Shown here: positions 44,413 through 53,619 of the stretch, piece by piece
How positions within the stretch are numbered: position 1 is the first letter of the stretch
Layout: the number at the start of each line of letters is the position of its first letter
Source: Megaera_A sp965233855
GTDB taxonomy: Bacteria > Pseudomonadota > Alphaproteobacteria > Rickettsiales > Rickettsiaceae
Direction of reading: 5' to 3'
Assembly (NCBI GenBank): GCA_965233855.1
Contig: OZ247586.1
Location: 744,001 to 808,000, forward strand
DNA length: 64,000 nt
Notes under the pieces: generated by a model
What the model saw: the letters and a program-made list of their open reading frames with translations, nothing else
Database searches by the model: none
What the model was told of the DNA's origin: nothing
Translations under genes and position numbers: made by a program

Positions 44413-45139
44413 ACTTGTTATACAAAATATTTCAAAATCTTATGATAAGCGCCCTGTGCTTCGTGATATAAATTGCAATCTTCATCAAGGAGAAGCAGTT
44501 GGTCTTTTTGGCCCTAATGGAGCTGGTAAAACCACATTATTTAGTATTATAATGGGTTTAATAAAAGCAGATCTTGGACAAATGCTTTTAAATGATCAGG
44601 ACATTACTAATCTACCAATGTATTTAAGAGCAAGATTAGGCATAGGATATCTGCCCCAAGAATCATCGATTTTTAGAGGGTTAACGGTAAAAAATAATAT
44701 AAGAGCTATTTTAGAAATAGTACATAATGATAAGGAAGAAATAGAAGCAAAATGCGATGAGTTGATGGATGAATTTTCTATTGGTCATCTAAAAAACAAA
44801 CTATCTACTACCTTATCTGGCGGCGAAAGAAGAAGATTAGAAATTGCAAGAGCTTTAGCTTCCGAGCCTAAATTTATTCTACTTGATGAACCACTTGCTG
44901 GCATAGACCCTATTGCTGTACGAGATATTAAAGAATTAGTATCTCACCTTAAAGAAAGAAATATTGGGGTATTAATCACCGATCATAACGTTAGAGATAC
45001 TCTAGATATTGTTGATAGAGCTTATATTATTTATGACGGCAAAGTTCTTATGGAAGGAAAACCTTCGGATATAATTGGAAGTTCTGAAGTGAGAGAAGTC
45101 TATTTAGGTCAAACATTCCAAAAAACTGAATTAATATAA
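44402..45139 (+). CDS. lptB: LPS export ATP-binding protein LptB
   Basis: The 245-aa ABC ATPase powers LPS extraction. I start it at the ATG at 44402 (MQNKLVIQNISKSYDKRPV); an upstream reading from 44378 adds eight residues inside lptA. Walker A GPNGAGKTT (about residues 36-44), the Q-loop region GYLPQESSIFRGLTV, signature LSGGERRRLEIARAL (about 138-152), Walker B FILLDEPLAGIDP (about 158-170) and the H-loop DHNV are complete. It is five bases before ctaG. Confidence 0.95.
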   Translation: MQNKLVIQNISKSYDKRPVLRDINCNLHQGEAVGLFGPNGAGKTTLFSIIMGLIKADLGQMLLNDQDITNLPMYLRARLGIGYLPQESSIFRGLTVKNNIRAILEIVHNDKEEIEAKCDELMDEFSIGHLKNKLSTTLSGGERRRLEIARALASEPKFILLDEPLAGIDPIAVRDIKELVSHLKERNIGVLITDHNVRDTLDIVDRAYIIYDGKVLMEGKPSDIIGSSEVREVYLGQTFQKTELI

Positions 45140-45144
45140 CTTGC

Positions 45145-45687
45145 ATGAGCACAAACAAGTCAAATAAAGATATTGCTCTTTCAATTGCAGCCCTCTTTTT
45201 AAGTATGCTACTTCTAAGCTTTGCTTCAGTTCCAATTTACAATTTATTTTGTAAGGTCACTGGCTTTGGCGGCACAACTCAAAGAGCAAAAGCTTTCATT
45301 AAAGTAGATAAAGGTACAAGAAAAATAAAAGTTGAATTTGATGCAAATGTTGATAAAAAACTACCTTGGAGATTCATTCCAAAACATAGAAGTACAAATG
45401 TCATTACAGGAGAAAACGCTTTAATTTTTTATGAATCGGAAAATGTAAGTGACCGAGATATCATTGGAACTTCCGTTTATAACGTCACTCCTCTCAAAGC
45501 TGGAAAATATTTCGTTAAAATACATTGTTTCTGTTTTGAAGAACAGTTGCTAAAAGCTGGACAAAAAGTTCTTATGCCAGTTTCTTTCTTTATTGACCCT
45601 GAAATAGAAAATGACCCTGAGATGGACGATGTTGACAGAATTACCCTATCCTATAGCTTCTTTATGGTCAGAGACGTTAGTGACTAG
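45145..45687 (+). CDS. ctaG: Cytochrome c oxidase assembly protein CtaG/Cox11
   Basis: The 180-aa copper chaperone delivers copper to the CuB site of cytochrome oxidase. It has one N-terminal membrane helix (IALSIAALFLSMLLLSFASV, about residues 10-29), then YNLFCKVTGFGGTTQRA, and the copper motif CFCFEEQ (about residues 130-136) in the periplasmic domain. It is followed by the oxidase subunit III gene, the usual alphaproteobacterial order. Confidence 0.95.
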   Translation: MSTNKSNKDIALSIAALFLSMLLLSFASVPIYNLFCKVTGFGGTTQRAKAFIKVDKGTRKIKVEFDANVDKKLPWRFIPKHRSTNVITGENALIFYESENVSDRDIIGTSVYNVTPLKAGKYFVKIHCFCFEEQLLKAGQKVLMPVSFFIDPEIENDPEMDDVDRITLSYSFFMVRDVSD

Positions 45688-45747
45688 ACAATTTAAGAAT
45701 TTTTAGCATATAATAATAACTATTATTAAATGAACGGTAGTAAAAGA

Positions 45748-46566
45748 ATGTCATCAAAACAAGAGCATCCTTATCATCTAGTAGATATGAGCCAATGGCC
45801 AATCTTCACTTCTTTTTCACTATTAGCGCTAGCTATAGGCGCAGTAATGACTATGCATGAAAATCCAGGTGGTAGTATTATAGCAATTTCAGGACTCCTT
45901 GCAGTCATTTATTGTTCATGGAACTGGTGGAAGGATATTGTAAATGAAGGTTTAGTCGGCAAACACCATTCAGAACCAGTTAGAAATGGACTTAGAATTG
46001 GCATGTCACTATTTATTCTATCAGAAGTAATGTTTTTCTTTGCATTCTTCTTTTCGTATTTCTCAGCCAGCCTATTCCCTACTGGAATTCTTGACGGTTT
46101 TTGGGTAATAGCTGATGGCACTTGGCCACCGGAAGGAATTAAGACTTTTGATCCTTGGGATATCCCATTCATTAATACACTGATTCTACTATTATCTGGA
46201 ACAACAGTAACTTGGGCACATCACTCAATTGAGCATAATGATCAAAAAAGCTCTGTTACTGCATTAGGCATCACTGTTTTACTTGGTATTACATTTAGCA
46301 TACTCCAAGCATATGAGTACCATCATGCCGCTTTCAAACTAACTGATGGAGTTTATGCAGCTAATTTCTATCTTGCAACTGGTTTTCACGGAATTCACGT
46401 GATTGTTGGGACTATATTCCTAACTGTTTGCTATTTTCGGGCTAGAAAAGGACACTTCAAGGAAGGTAATGGACATTTAGGTTTTGAATTTGCTGCATGG
46501 TATTGGCATTTTGTTGACGTCGTGTGGTTATTCTTATTTGTTTTTGTTTACGTACTTGGAAGATAA
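45748..46566 (+). CDS. coxC: Cytochrome c oxidase subunit III
   Basis: The 272-aa protein has seven membrane segments. Family blocks are HPYHLVDMSQWPIFTSF at the N-terminus, SEVMFFFAFFFSYFSASL (about residues 91-108), HHSIEH and GFHGIHVIVGT, and WYWHFVDVVWLFLF near the end. I prefer the ATG at 45748 because a GGTAG lies upstream and relatives start there; the ATG at 45730 would add six residues and has no ribosome site. Subunits I and II are not in the window. Together with petC and sdh genes this shows an aerobic respiratory chain. Confidence 0.95.
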   Translation: MSSKQEHPYHLVDMSQWPIFTSFSLLALAIGAVMTMHENPGGSIIAISGLLAVIYCSWNWWKDIVNEGLVGKHHSEPVRNGLRIGMSLFILSEVMFFFAFFFSYFSASLFPTGILDGFWVIADGTWPPEGIKTFDPWDIPFINTLILLLSGTTVTWAHHSIEHNDQKSSVTALGITVLLGITFSILQAYEYHHAAFKLTDGVYAANFYLATGFHGIHVIVGTIFLTVCYFRARKGHFKEGNGHLGFEFAAWYWHFVDVVWLFLFVFVYVLGR

Positions 46567-46724
46567 TATCAAACTCTTGAGAGAGGACTCTCTACACAAA
46601 ATGATATAATATTTTTTTGAGTAAGTTAGAAGGTATAGTTCCGCACGCAAGTAAGAAATCCAGGGAAGCTTATGTTTATTCTTTTGATAGTGGCGATACT
46701 TGAATACACCATTTATCCTATAAT

Positions 46725-46890
46725 AGATTCACACCTAACGCGTGAGTGACACTAAGGTTTTAAGTAATGTGTATGGCATAATTACGATCGCAGCTAGAAA
46801 TCCAAAATGTTTCAAGACACTCTTAGTTAATAGGCAAAACTTCCACCTATCTCTCCGCATAGATTCCCGCCTAACGTGGGAGTGATACAG
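46725..46890. repeat. Dispersed GC-rich intergenic repeat, locus 3
   Basis: Within the 382-base gap between coxC and plsC, two related units occur: AGATTCACACCTAACGCGTG..GTGACAC at 46725-46752, and AGATTCCCGCCTAACGTGGG..GTGATACAG at 46861-46890. The second forms a CCCGC/GTGGG hairpin and is followed by TTTTTTT, so it could also end coxC transcription. The remainder of the gap shows no gene. Confidence 0.65.
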
Positions 46891-46948
46891 TTTTTTTGAT
46901 ATAAATATAGATTATTATTTACCCAGGCATAGAATACAAGGCAAAAAA

Positions 46949-47689
46949 CTAAACACCCAGCTCAACTAGCTTATTCTTTTCACTGTTAATACTCTCTTGA
47001 ATATAAGCAGTTAAATCCCTTACATCTAAAGACTCAACCTTCTCTACAGAGATATATTCAATAATTTTTACTGTAATCGTACCAGATTGCTTAAACCAAA
47101 ATCCTTTTGGCCAAACAAGACCAGCATTGTGCGCAATAAGTACTATAGGAACTCTCGTATTTTTAGCAAGCTTAGCCGCGCTTGCCTTAAATTTAACGCT
47201 CTTATTCACTTTAACTCTAGTCGCCTCTGGAAACATAACAAGGGATAGTCCAGCATCAATTTTTTTTGCCCCTTCCCTAAGAATTTGAGCAACAGATCTA
47301 CTATTATTTCTATCTACTGCGATTGGTTGTACAGTCTTAATACCCCAACCTAAAACTGGTATAGCCTCAAGCTCTCTTTTTATTACCCAAGAATGCTTAG
47401 GTATAATAAGTTGCATAAAAAAGTTTTCCCAAAAAGATTGATGATTTGCAAGAGCTAAATATGGCTTACCATCTTTAGGTAATTTTTCTTCACCCTCAAC
47501 TTTGTATTTGATTCCGCAGATAACCCAAATCAAATATATAAAAATATAGGAAAATACTTCTGATACTTTATATCTAAATGCATATGGTGCTCTTAATAAT
47601 TGCATTGGAATACAAAACAAAACAAAAAAAGATACCATAAAAATGCTTATTATTGTATAAAAGGCAAGTGTTCTTGAACGCCAAAACAT
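46949..47689 (-). CDS. plsC: 1-acyl-sn-glycerol-3-phosphate acyltransferase
   Basis: The 246-aa membrane enzyme makes phosphatidic acid. The N-terminus has two hydrophobic segments (about residues 11-33 and 45-62). The acyltransferase motif is ALANHQSFWENFF (H followed by four residues then Glu, as in many proteobacterial PlsC), and the phosphate-binding motif is VMFPEATRVK. IVLIAHNAGLVWPKGF is the last family block. It diverges from trpS across 122 bases. Confidence 0.93.
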   Translation of the reverse strand: MFWRSRTLAFYTIISIFMVSFFVLFCIPMQLLRAPYAFRYKVSEVFSYIFIYLIWVICGIKYKVEGEEKLPKDGKPYLALANHQSFWENFFMQLIIPKHSWVIKRELEAIPVLGWGIKTVQPIAVDRNNSRSVAQILREGAKKIDAGLSLVMFPEATRVKVNKSVKFKASAAKLAKNTRVPIVLIAHNAGLVWPKGFWFKQSGTITVKIIEYISVEKVESLDVRDLTAYIQESINSEKNKLVELGV

Positions 47690-47811
47690 AATTTATGTAT
47701 AATCAAACCATTAAAAGAAGAACTATATAGTATTTTTTTATTTCTTAAAACCATTATCGTAGATAAGTTTGCATTATATAAATATAATCTGAGCATAAGC
47801 TTGAGGAAAGA

Positions 47812-48801
47812 ATGAAAAAAACTGCATTATCTGGAATTCAAACAACTGGCTGTCTTCACCTTGGAAACTATCTAGGATCTATTCAAAACTGGATTGAAAT
47901 GCAAGATGATTATAATTGTTATTTTTTTCTAGCTAATCTTCATTCAATCACCATTGAAAGAGATCCAAATGAATTACGCGCTGCAACTCTTAGTGCAGCT
48001 GCTACATACTTAGCATCTGGTGTCAATCCAAAAAAATCTGTGATTTTTGTTCAATCTGATGTAAAGGAGCATACAGAACTTGCATGGATGCTAAATTGCA
48101 TTACTCCTATTGGTTGGCTAAAACGCATGACTCAATTCAAGGATAAAGCTGGTAAAAAGCAAGATAATGCAAATACTGGATTATTTACTTACCCTATTTT
48201 AATGGCAGCAGATATCTTACTTTATAACGCAGATGTCGTTCCGGTTGGTGATGATCAGAAGCAGCATCTAGAACTAGCTCGAGATATAGCTGGAGCTGTA
48301 AATAGAAAATTTAACAAAGAGCTTCTTAAATCACCTGAACCTCTAATTCAAGGAGCAGCTACTCGTGTTATGAGTCTTCGAGATGGAACAAAAAAAATGA
48401 GCAAATCAGATGACAGCGACGCCTCTAGAATCAATTTAACAGATTCACCTGATCTTATTATAAAAAAACTTAAAAAATCAAAAACTGATAGTATTGCTGA
48501 AATTTCCTATGATCAAAAAGTTAGACCTGAAGTAGCAAATTTAATTAATATATATTCTGAGCTAACAAAAAATTCGAAACAAAAAATAATCAGCCAATAT
48601 GATGGAAGTGGATTTGCTAAATTTAAACTAGATCTTGCAGATATTATAATAGCAAAATTAACTCCTATTAATCTTGAATATCAAAAAATCATTAAAAATG
48701 AAGATTATATACAAAGTATTTTATCAGATGGAGCTGAAAAAGCCCGATTAACTGCAGAAAAAACATGTAAAACTATATCTAAAGCATTTGGATTATTATA
48801 G
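47812..48801 (+). CDS. trpS: Tryptophanyl-tRNA synthetase
   Basis: The 329-aa class I synthetase has the HIGH-type motif in GIQTTGCLHLGNYLGSI (HLGN, about residues 8-24) and the KMSKS motif exactly as KKMSKSD (about 197-203). DQKQHLELARDIA (about 145-157) is also conserved. GAGGAAAGA precedes the ATG. Length matches bacterial TrpRS. Confidence 0.97.
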   Translation: MKKTALSGIQTTGCLHLGNYLGSIQNWIEMQDDYNCYFFLANLHSITIERDPNELRAATLSAAATYLASGVNPKKSVIFVQSDVKEHTELAWMLNCITPIGWLKRMTQFKDKAGKKQDNANTGLFTYPILMAADILLYNADVVPVGDDQKQHLELARDIAGAVNRKFNKELLKSPEPLIQGAATRVMSLRDGTKKMSKSDDSDASRINLTDSPDLIIKKLKKSKTDSIAEISYDQKVRPEVANLINIYSELTKNSKQKIISQYDGSGFAKFKLDLADIIIAKLTPINLEYQKIIKNEDYIQSILSDGAEKARLTAEKTCKTISKAFGLL

Positions 48802-48807
48802 TTAAAA

Positions 48808-48845
48808 TAAAAAATCACTCTAAATCTAAGAGATAAAGAGTGATT
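48808..48845 (-). terminator. Terminator of the His-rich small gene (possibly bidirectional)
   Basis: AATCACTCT (48813-48821) pairs perfectly with AGAGTGATT (48837-48845). On the minus strand the stem is followed by TTTTTTATTTT. It lies in the convergent gap after trpS; the plus-strand tail has only a weaker T-rich stretch. Confidence 0.78.
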
Positions 48846-48878
48846 GCATATTTTAATTAAAATACTTTAAAACTATAT

Positions 48879-49169
48879 CTAAAATCCAGCATCAAATCCA
48901 AAATCAAACCCATTACTTAGACCTGATATCAAACCACCCATATCCTCTCCAACAAAATTAGAAAGCAGTTTTGGGTTCAATATGAAAGCTGAGCTTTCTA
49001 TTCCATCATCGAAAGTTCCTAGCGGTAATAATTTCATTAAATCCACTACTTCCTGATCATGCGAATCTACTTTAGATTTAGTATGGTGCTTATGATGGTG
49101 ATGTCCTAACTTAGCATCAGTCGCTTTTTTTAGTTTATCACCAGTTGCTCTTTGTAATTTAACAGCCAT
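48879..49169 (-). CDS. Small His-rich protein of unknown function
   Basis: The 96-aa protein has a basic N-terminus (MAVKLQRATGDKLKKATDAK), then a histidine cluster GHHHHKHH (about residues 22-29), and a hydrophobic Gly/Phe-rich end (GLISGLSNGFDFGFDAGF). The strong ribosome site (AAGGAGGTTATC) and a clean terminator argue that it is a real, well-expressed gene. The His cluster could bind nickel, zinc or copper, but there is no family match I know, and no metal gene adjoins it. Confidence 0.7.
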   Translation of the reverse strand: MAVKLQRATGDKLKKATDAKLGHHHHKHHTKSKVDSHDQEVVDLMKLLPLGTFDDGIESSAFILNPKLLSNFVGEDMGGLISGLSNGFDFGFDAGF

Positions 49170-49300
49170 GATAACCTCCTTTCCTTTAGTTTACGAAACG
49201 GAAAAATGCCCGCCTCAATTTAAAATTAACATTCTTATTCTTAACAAAAGATTAATTAAATTAATTTTTTCTAAAATAGAGAAATAAAAAGAACGCAAAA

Positions 49301-49615
49301 TTACGTATACATAGGAGGAATAAACTCAAAATCTTCAAGGGATTCATAGACAAACACTAACAGAAAAACACTAAAAATTGCCAGCAATATACTTAAAAAG
49401 ATCTGCCTAAATTTTTTAAAGAAATAAGAAACTACTACAAGAATTAAGATCAAAAATAAAGTGTAATACCCACCTGAATACAAAGTTTGAAATACTATAT
49501 TATCAACAAAATAAGATATCACCCTTCTATTTCTCACTTCAGCTAACACTGAAAATGCAGGCAATAAAAACAATGAAAAAATTGAAAAACTTCTAAATAC
49601 TCTAAAAAGATTCAT
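49301..49615 (-). CDS. Hypothetical membrane protein after sdhB
   Basis: The 104-aa protein starts at the ATG at 49615, four bases past the sdhB stop; an alternative start at 49639 would overlap sdhB. It has a signal-like first segment (SIFSLFLLPAFSVLA), a second long hydrophobic stretch (YTLFLILILVVVSYFF) and a third (FLSILLAIFSVFLLVFVYES). This is similar to small TrbC/VirB2-like or holin-like topologies, but I cannot assign it. It may be the fifth gene of the sdh operon. Confidence 0.6.
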   Translation of the reverse strand: MNLFRVFRSFSIFSLFLLPAFSVLAEVRNRRVISYFVDNIVFQTLYSGGYYTLFLILILVVVSYFFKKFRQIFLSILLAIFSVFLLVFVYESLEDFEFIPPMYT

Positions 49616-49619
49616 CAGT

Positions 49620-50405
49620 CTAAATCCCCTCTCGTTCAACCATTTTTTTCTTAATTTCTGCTATTGCTTCAGCAGGATTTAAACCTTTCGGACAAGTTTT
49701 TGTACAATTCATAATTGTATGACAACGATATAGTTTAAATGGATCCTCAAGATCATGCAAACGCTCACCATCAGCCTCATCACGCGAATCTGCAAGCCAT
49801 CTATATGCTTGAAGCAAAATAGCTGGTCCTAAATATTTTTCACCATTCCACCAATAGCTTGGACATGAAGTTGAGCAACAAGCACAGAGAATACATTCAT
49901 ATAGACCATTTAACTTTTCACGATCTTCTTCAGACTGCAATCTTTCTTTTCCTTTTGATATAGGAGTATCAGTCTTGAGCCATGGTTCAATAGAAGCATA
50001 TTGAGCATAAAAATGATTCATATCTGGAATCAAATCCTTTACAACCTCCATATGTGGCAAAGGATAGATCTTAATATCACCTGATATTTCTTCTATAGGC
50101 TTTGTGCAAGCAAGCGTATTCGTACCATCAATATTCATCGAACAACTTCCGCATATTCCCTCGCGGCATGAGCGTCTAAAAGTAAGAGAAGAATCTAATT
50201 CATTCTTAATTTTGATCAAAGCATCAAGAACCATTGGGCCACATTTCGCCAGGTCAATTTCATAAGTATCAACTCTCGGATTCTCACCAGAGTCTGGGTC
50301 ATATCTATATATTCTCAACTTTCTTGGAGAATCTGCAGATTCTAATCCAACATGCACTTTTCCTTCAAGAACTCTTGAATTTGGTGGTAGTCTTAGCTCA
50401 GCCAT
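49620..50405 (-). CDS. sdhB: Succinate dehydrogenase iron-sulfur subunit
   Basis: The 261-aa subunit carries three iron-sulfur clusters between the flavin and quinone sites. [2Fe-2S] ligands are in SCREGICGSCSMNIDGTNTL (about residues 58-77). [4Fe-4S] and [3Fe-4S] ligands are in CILCACCSTSCPSYWW (about 171-186) and CHTIMNCTKTCPKGLNP (about 228-244). It is last of the four sdh genes. Confidence 0.97.
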   Translation of the reverse strand: MAELRLPPNSRVLEGKVHVGLESADSPRKLRIYRYDPDSGENPRVDTYEIDLAKCGPMVLDALIKIKNELDSSLTFRRSCREGICGSCSMNIDGTNTLACTKPIEEISGDIKIYPLPHMEVVKDLIPDMNHFYAQYASIEPWLKTDTPISKGKERLQSEEDREKLNGLYECILCACCSTSCPSYWWNGEKYLGPAILLQAYRWLADSRDEADGERLHDLEDPFKLYRCHTIMNCTKTCPKGLNPAEAIAEIKKKMVEREGI

Positions 50406-50420
50406 ATTATCCTCACAAAT

Positions 50421-52208
50421 CTAGTATACTCTTTTAACAGGTGGAACGCTTTCCACCTCGTCAGAATTAGTTTCTAATGTCACAGGCTTATAATCAATCT
50501 TTACTTTTCCAGACTCATCAAGCCAAATCATTGTATGCTTCATCCACTCTTTATCATCTCTATCAGGGAAGTCTTCTCTAGCATGCGCACCACGACTTTC
50601 CTTACGATTCTCAGCCGCATGCATAGTCAAGACAGCTTGATCTAGTAAATTTGCCAACTCCAGCGCTTCTACAAAATCACTATTCCATATTAATGATCGA
50701 TCATTCACTTTAATATTCGTATATTCAGCTCTAATTTGATCAATAAGTTCTTTCCCTTCTTTCAATGTTTCATCAGTCCTAAACACTGCAGCATGATTTT
50801 GCATAGCTTTTTGCATTTTTAAACGCAAATCTGCTACAGAGATTTTACCATCAGAATTACGAACTTTTTCAAAACGATCAAATAATGGAATCAATGTATC
50901 ATCTTTTAATTTCTTATGAGATAATCCTGGTTTTACAATTTCAGCTGCTCTATGCGCAGCAGCTCTACCAAATACTACAAGATCAAGTAATGAATTTGAT
51001 CCCAATCTATTTGCACCGTGAACCGACACACAACCAGCTTCACCAATCGCCATAAGACCAGGAACAACTTGCTCTTTACCATCTTTTAAAGTAACAACTT
51101 CAGTATTCACATTAGTTGGTATTCCGCCCATATTATAGTGAACAGTTGGTAACACAGGAATTGGTTCTTTAGTTACATCAACACCTGCAAAAATCTTAGC
51201 GGTCTCAGAAATACCAGGAAGTCTTTTATCCAAAACTTCAGGAGGCAAATGATTTAAATGCAAATATACGTGATCTTTATGCTCACCAACTCCTCTACCT
51301 TCTCGAATTTCCATAGTCATAGAACGCGAGACAACATCACGAGAAGCTAAATCCTTTGCAGATGGCGCATATCTTTCCATAAACCTCTCTCCTTCGGAGT
51401 TTACCAAATAACCTCCTTCACCACGAGAACCTTCTGTAATCAAGCAACCTGCACCATAAATTCCTGTTGGATGGAACTGAACAAATTCCATATCCTGCAT
51501 CGCTAATCCAGCTCTGACGCACATTCCTCCACCATCTCCAGTACATGTATGAGCAGATGTCGCAGAGAAATATGCGCGACCATAACCACCAGTGGCAAGA
51601 ACGACCATATGTCCTCTAAACGCATGTAAAGTTCCATCATCGAGATTCCATGCAAGAACACCTTTGCACTCACTATCTTCCATTATTAAGTCAGTAGCAA
51701 AATATTCTATAAAAAATTGAGCTTGATGCTTTAATGCTTGCTGATACAAAGTATGTAATATTGCATGACCAGTCCTATCAGCCGCCGCACAAGTTCTTTG
51801 CGCTGCTTTACCTTTACCATATTCAGTAGTCATTCCGCCAAATGGACGTTGATAAATCTTACCATCTTTATTCCTAGAAAATGGCACGCCATAATGCTCA
51901 AGTTCTATGATACTCTCTGGAGCATTCTTACACATATACGCAATAGCGTCTTGATCGCCGAGCCAATCTGATCCCTTAACAGTATCGTACATGTGCCAGC
52001 GCCAATCATCTTCACCCATATTGCCAAGCGCAGCACTAATTCCACCTTGCGCAGCCACAGTATGACTTCTTGTTGGAAATACTTTTGTTACGCACGCAGT
52101 GCTTAAACCAGCCTCAGCCATACCGAATGTTGCACGAAGTCCAGCGCCACCAGCACCAACTACTACAACATCGAATTCATGATTAATTACGTTATAAGGT
52201 ATAGTCAT
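50421..52208 (-). CDS. sdhA: Succinate dehydrogenase flavoprotein subunit
   Basis: The 595-aa subunit oxidises succinate to fumarate. FAD binding: VVVGAGGAGLRATFGMAEAG (about residues 14-33), and RSHTVAAQGGISAALG (about 47-62) including the His that carries covalent FAD. Catalytic region: HPTGIYGAGCLITEGSRGEG (about 246-265), and the late block ENRKESRGAHAREDFPDRDD. Length and order are standard. It lies between sdhD and sdhB. Confidence 0.98.
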   Translation of the reverse strand: MTIPYNVINHEFDVVVVGAGGAGLRATFGMAEAGLSTACVTKVFPTRSHTVAAQGGISAALGNMGEDDWRWHMYDTVKGSDWLGDQDAIAYMCKNAPESIIELEHYGVPFSRNKDGKIYQRPFGGMTTEYGKGKAAQRTCAAADRTGHAILHTLYQQALKHQAQFFIEYFATDLIMEDSECKGVLAWNLDDGTLHAFRGHMVVLATGGYGRAYFSATSAHTCTGDGGGMCVRAGLAMQDMEFVQFHPTGIYGAGCLITEGSRGEGGYLVNSEGERFMERYAPSAKDLASRDVVSRSMTMEIREGRGVGEHKDHVYLHLNHLPPEVLDKRLPGISETAKIFAGVDVTKEPIPVLPTVHYNMGGIPTNVNTEVVTLKDGKEQVVPGLMAIGEAGCVSVHGANRLGSNSLLDLVVFGRAAAHRAAEIVKPGLSHKKLKDDTLIPLFDRFEKVRNSDGKISVADLRLKMQKAMQNHAAVFRTDETLKEGKELIDQIRAEYTNIKVNDRSLIWNSDFVEALELANLLDQAVLTMHAAENRKESRGAHAREDFPDRDDKEWMKHTMIWLDESGKVKIDYKPVTLETNSDEVESVPPVKRVY

Positions 52209-52221
52209 AAAATAAAATCCA

Positions 52222-52605
52222 CTACAAAGTCATTACATATAAAACAGCTACAATAAAAGCAAGAGCTGTCACTATTGAAAAAATCTGGGTTGCTAAAAGC
52301 ATTACTAACCTCACTGCGCGGCAATGAATATAATCTTCAATTACCACCTGCATACCAAGAGCTGCATGATAAAAACCAATCACAACAAATAGTGTAAGCA
52401 TTACAATATGATATGGTTTCTTAAAAACTTCAATGATCCCACTTAGTTCTGCAGCTGCAATTTCCCAAGAAAAGAAGAACACCCAACCAGTGATTAGTGT
52501 TAGCAAAATAGCTGTAAATCTTTGGTGCCACCAATGAGATGCTCCAGAGCCAGATGAACCAAGATTCTTTGCTTTTGATAAATCTGATCTGTATTTACTT
52601 TTCAT
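52222..52605 (-). CDS. sdhD: Succinate dehydrogenase membrane anchor subunit
   Basis: The 127-aa protein has three membrane segments (about residues 29-48, 62-82, 100-124). SGSGASHWWHQRFTAILL near residue 18 is the SdhD start block, and HAALGMQVVIEDY (about 80-92) carries the His for haem b and the quinone-site residues. It is between sdhC and sdhA. Confidence 0.93.
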   Translation of the reverse strand: MKSKYRSDLSKAKNLGSSGSGASHWWHQRFTAILLTLITGWVFFFSWEIAAAELSGIIEVFKKPYHIVMLTLFVVIGFYHAALGMQVVIEDYIHCRAVRLVMLLATQIFSIVTALAFIVAVLYVMTL

Positions 52606-52615
52606 ATAAATAACC

Positions 52616-52999
52616 TCACATGCACATCCAGAAAATTACTGTTAAAATTATAGAAAGAATAATTGCTCCCCAACCGCTAGCATTAATAGCCGAAATTGAA
52701 AACCATCTTCCAGTATCCCAAACTAAATGACGAACGCCCGTTGATACATGATAGAAAAAAGCATAGCTTGCAATTATCAAAATAATTTTTACAATTGAAT
52801 TATCAAATATTTCAAGATAGCACGGTTCGAATTTACTAAACACCCAAAGAGTGAACCACCAACAAAATGCTGCTAGCACAAAAAATAAACCAACTCCACT
52901 TAATCTATGACCAATAGATAGCATAGAGCTAATCTGTGGTTTATATATACTCAAATGTGGAGATATAGGCCTAGACTTACTACTTTTATCCTGAGACAT
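52616..52999 (-). CDS. sdhC: Succinate dehydrogenase cytochrome b556 subunit
   Basis: The 127-aa protein has three membrane segments. RPISPHLSIYKPQISSMLSI (about residues 10-29) and SIGHRLSGVGLFF are the SdhC signature, and YHVSTGVRHLVWDTG (about 78-92) carries the haem-ligating His. It is the first gene of the sdhCDAB operon; the promoter must lie in the 53000-53153 gap. Confidence 0.94.
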   Translation of the reverse strand: MSQDKSSKSRPISPHLSIYKPQISSMLSIGHRLSGVGLFFVLAAFCWWFTLWVFSKFEPCYLEIFDNSIVKIILIIASYAFFYHVSTGVRHLVWDTGRWFSISAINASGWGAIILSIILTVIFWMCM

Positions 53000-53153
53000 A
53001 AAATTATTTTATCCTACAAGTTACATATCTAGTTGATTTTATAAGTTTTAATAGAATTTTACAAGGCTAGATGCCGAAGATACTGCAAAAAAAGTGAATA
53101 TATTGCTAATCAAGAAAAAACTTGTAGTAAATACACAAAAACAAGATGATTAA

Positions 53154-53470
53154 TTAAATAATATATGCATCATCATCTATAATATTTAGTTCAACATCAC
53201 CACTACATTCTACATCTGATTCATCTGGACAAGTTCCGAAATAATCTGATAGAAATTCTAATGAACGTTCTAAAACCTCAGTGCCATTTGATTTTAAAAC
53301 AGAATTATTACATTGTCAGGAATACTATATGGCTCTATAAGTTTGTACTTATAACTTTGACCTTCGCTTATTTCTTATTTATATCTAAAAAGGACCCCTT
53401 TAAAAAACCTGTCTTTAGGTTCTTCATAATAATACTTCACCCGTTCTAGTTCGAACCTTTCTCCTTTCAT
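53154..53470 (-). pseudogene. Broken small paralog 1 (nonsense plus frameshift)
   Basis: From the ATG at 53470 the frame codes MKGERFELERVKYYYEEPKD, is stopped by TAA at 53375-53377, continues in the same frame (YKYKLIEPYSIPDNVIIL) and then shifts near 53290. It continues as SNGTEVLERSLEFLSDYFG and an acidic tail (GDVELNIIDDDAYII). It matches the layout of the gene at 53620-53868: a Tyr-rich start, a P-x-YxLxxxxxIPxxVVI core, and an Asp-rich end. No domain known. Confidence 0.6.
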
Positions 53471-53619
53471 ACCAAAAACTCATTAAATTACAACCATGTA
53501 AATATATAGCAATATATTTGCAATATCAATAATTAGTATTAATAAATTGAGTTTAATGGTTATTCAGCTTCTATATATATTTAACTTTTTTAAGAATTAT
53601 AGAATTTCGTGAAGCTTTA

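Noticed and set aside
53440..53456. GTTCGAACC string resembling a tRNA T-loop
   Set aside because: It falls in the N-terminus of a small broken gene and no acceptor, D or anticodon arms can be folded around it. No tRNA was found elsewhere in the window.
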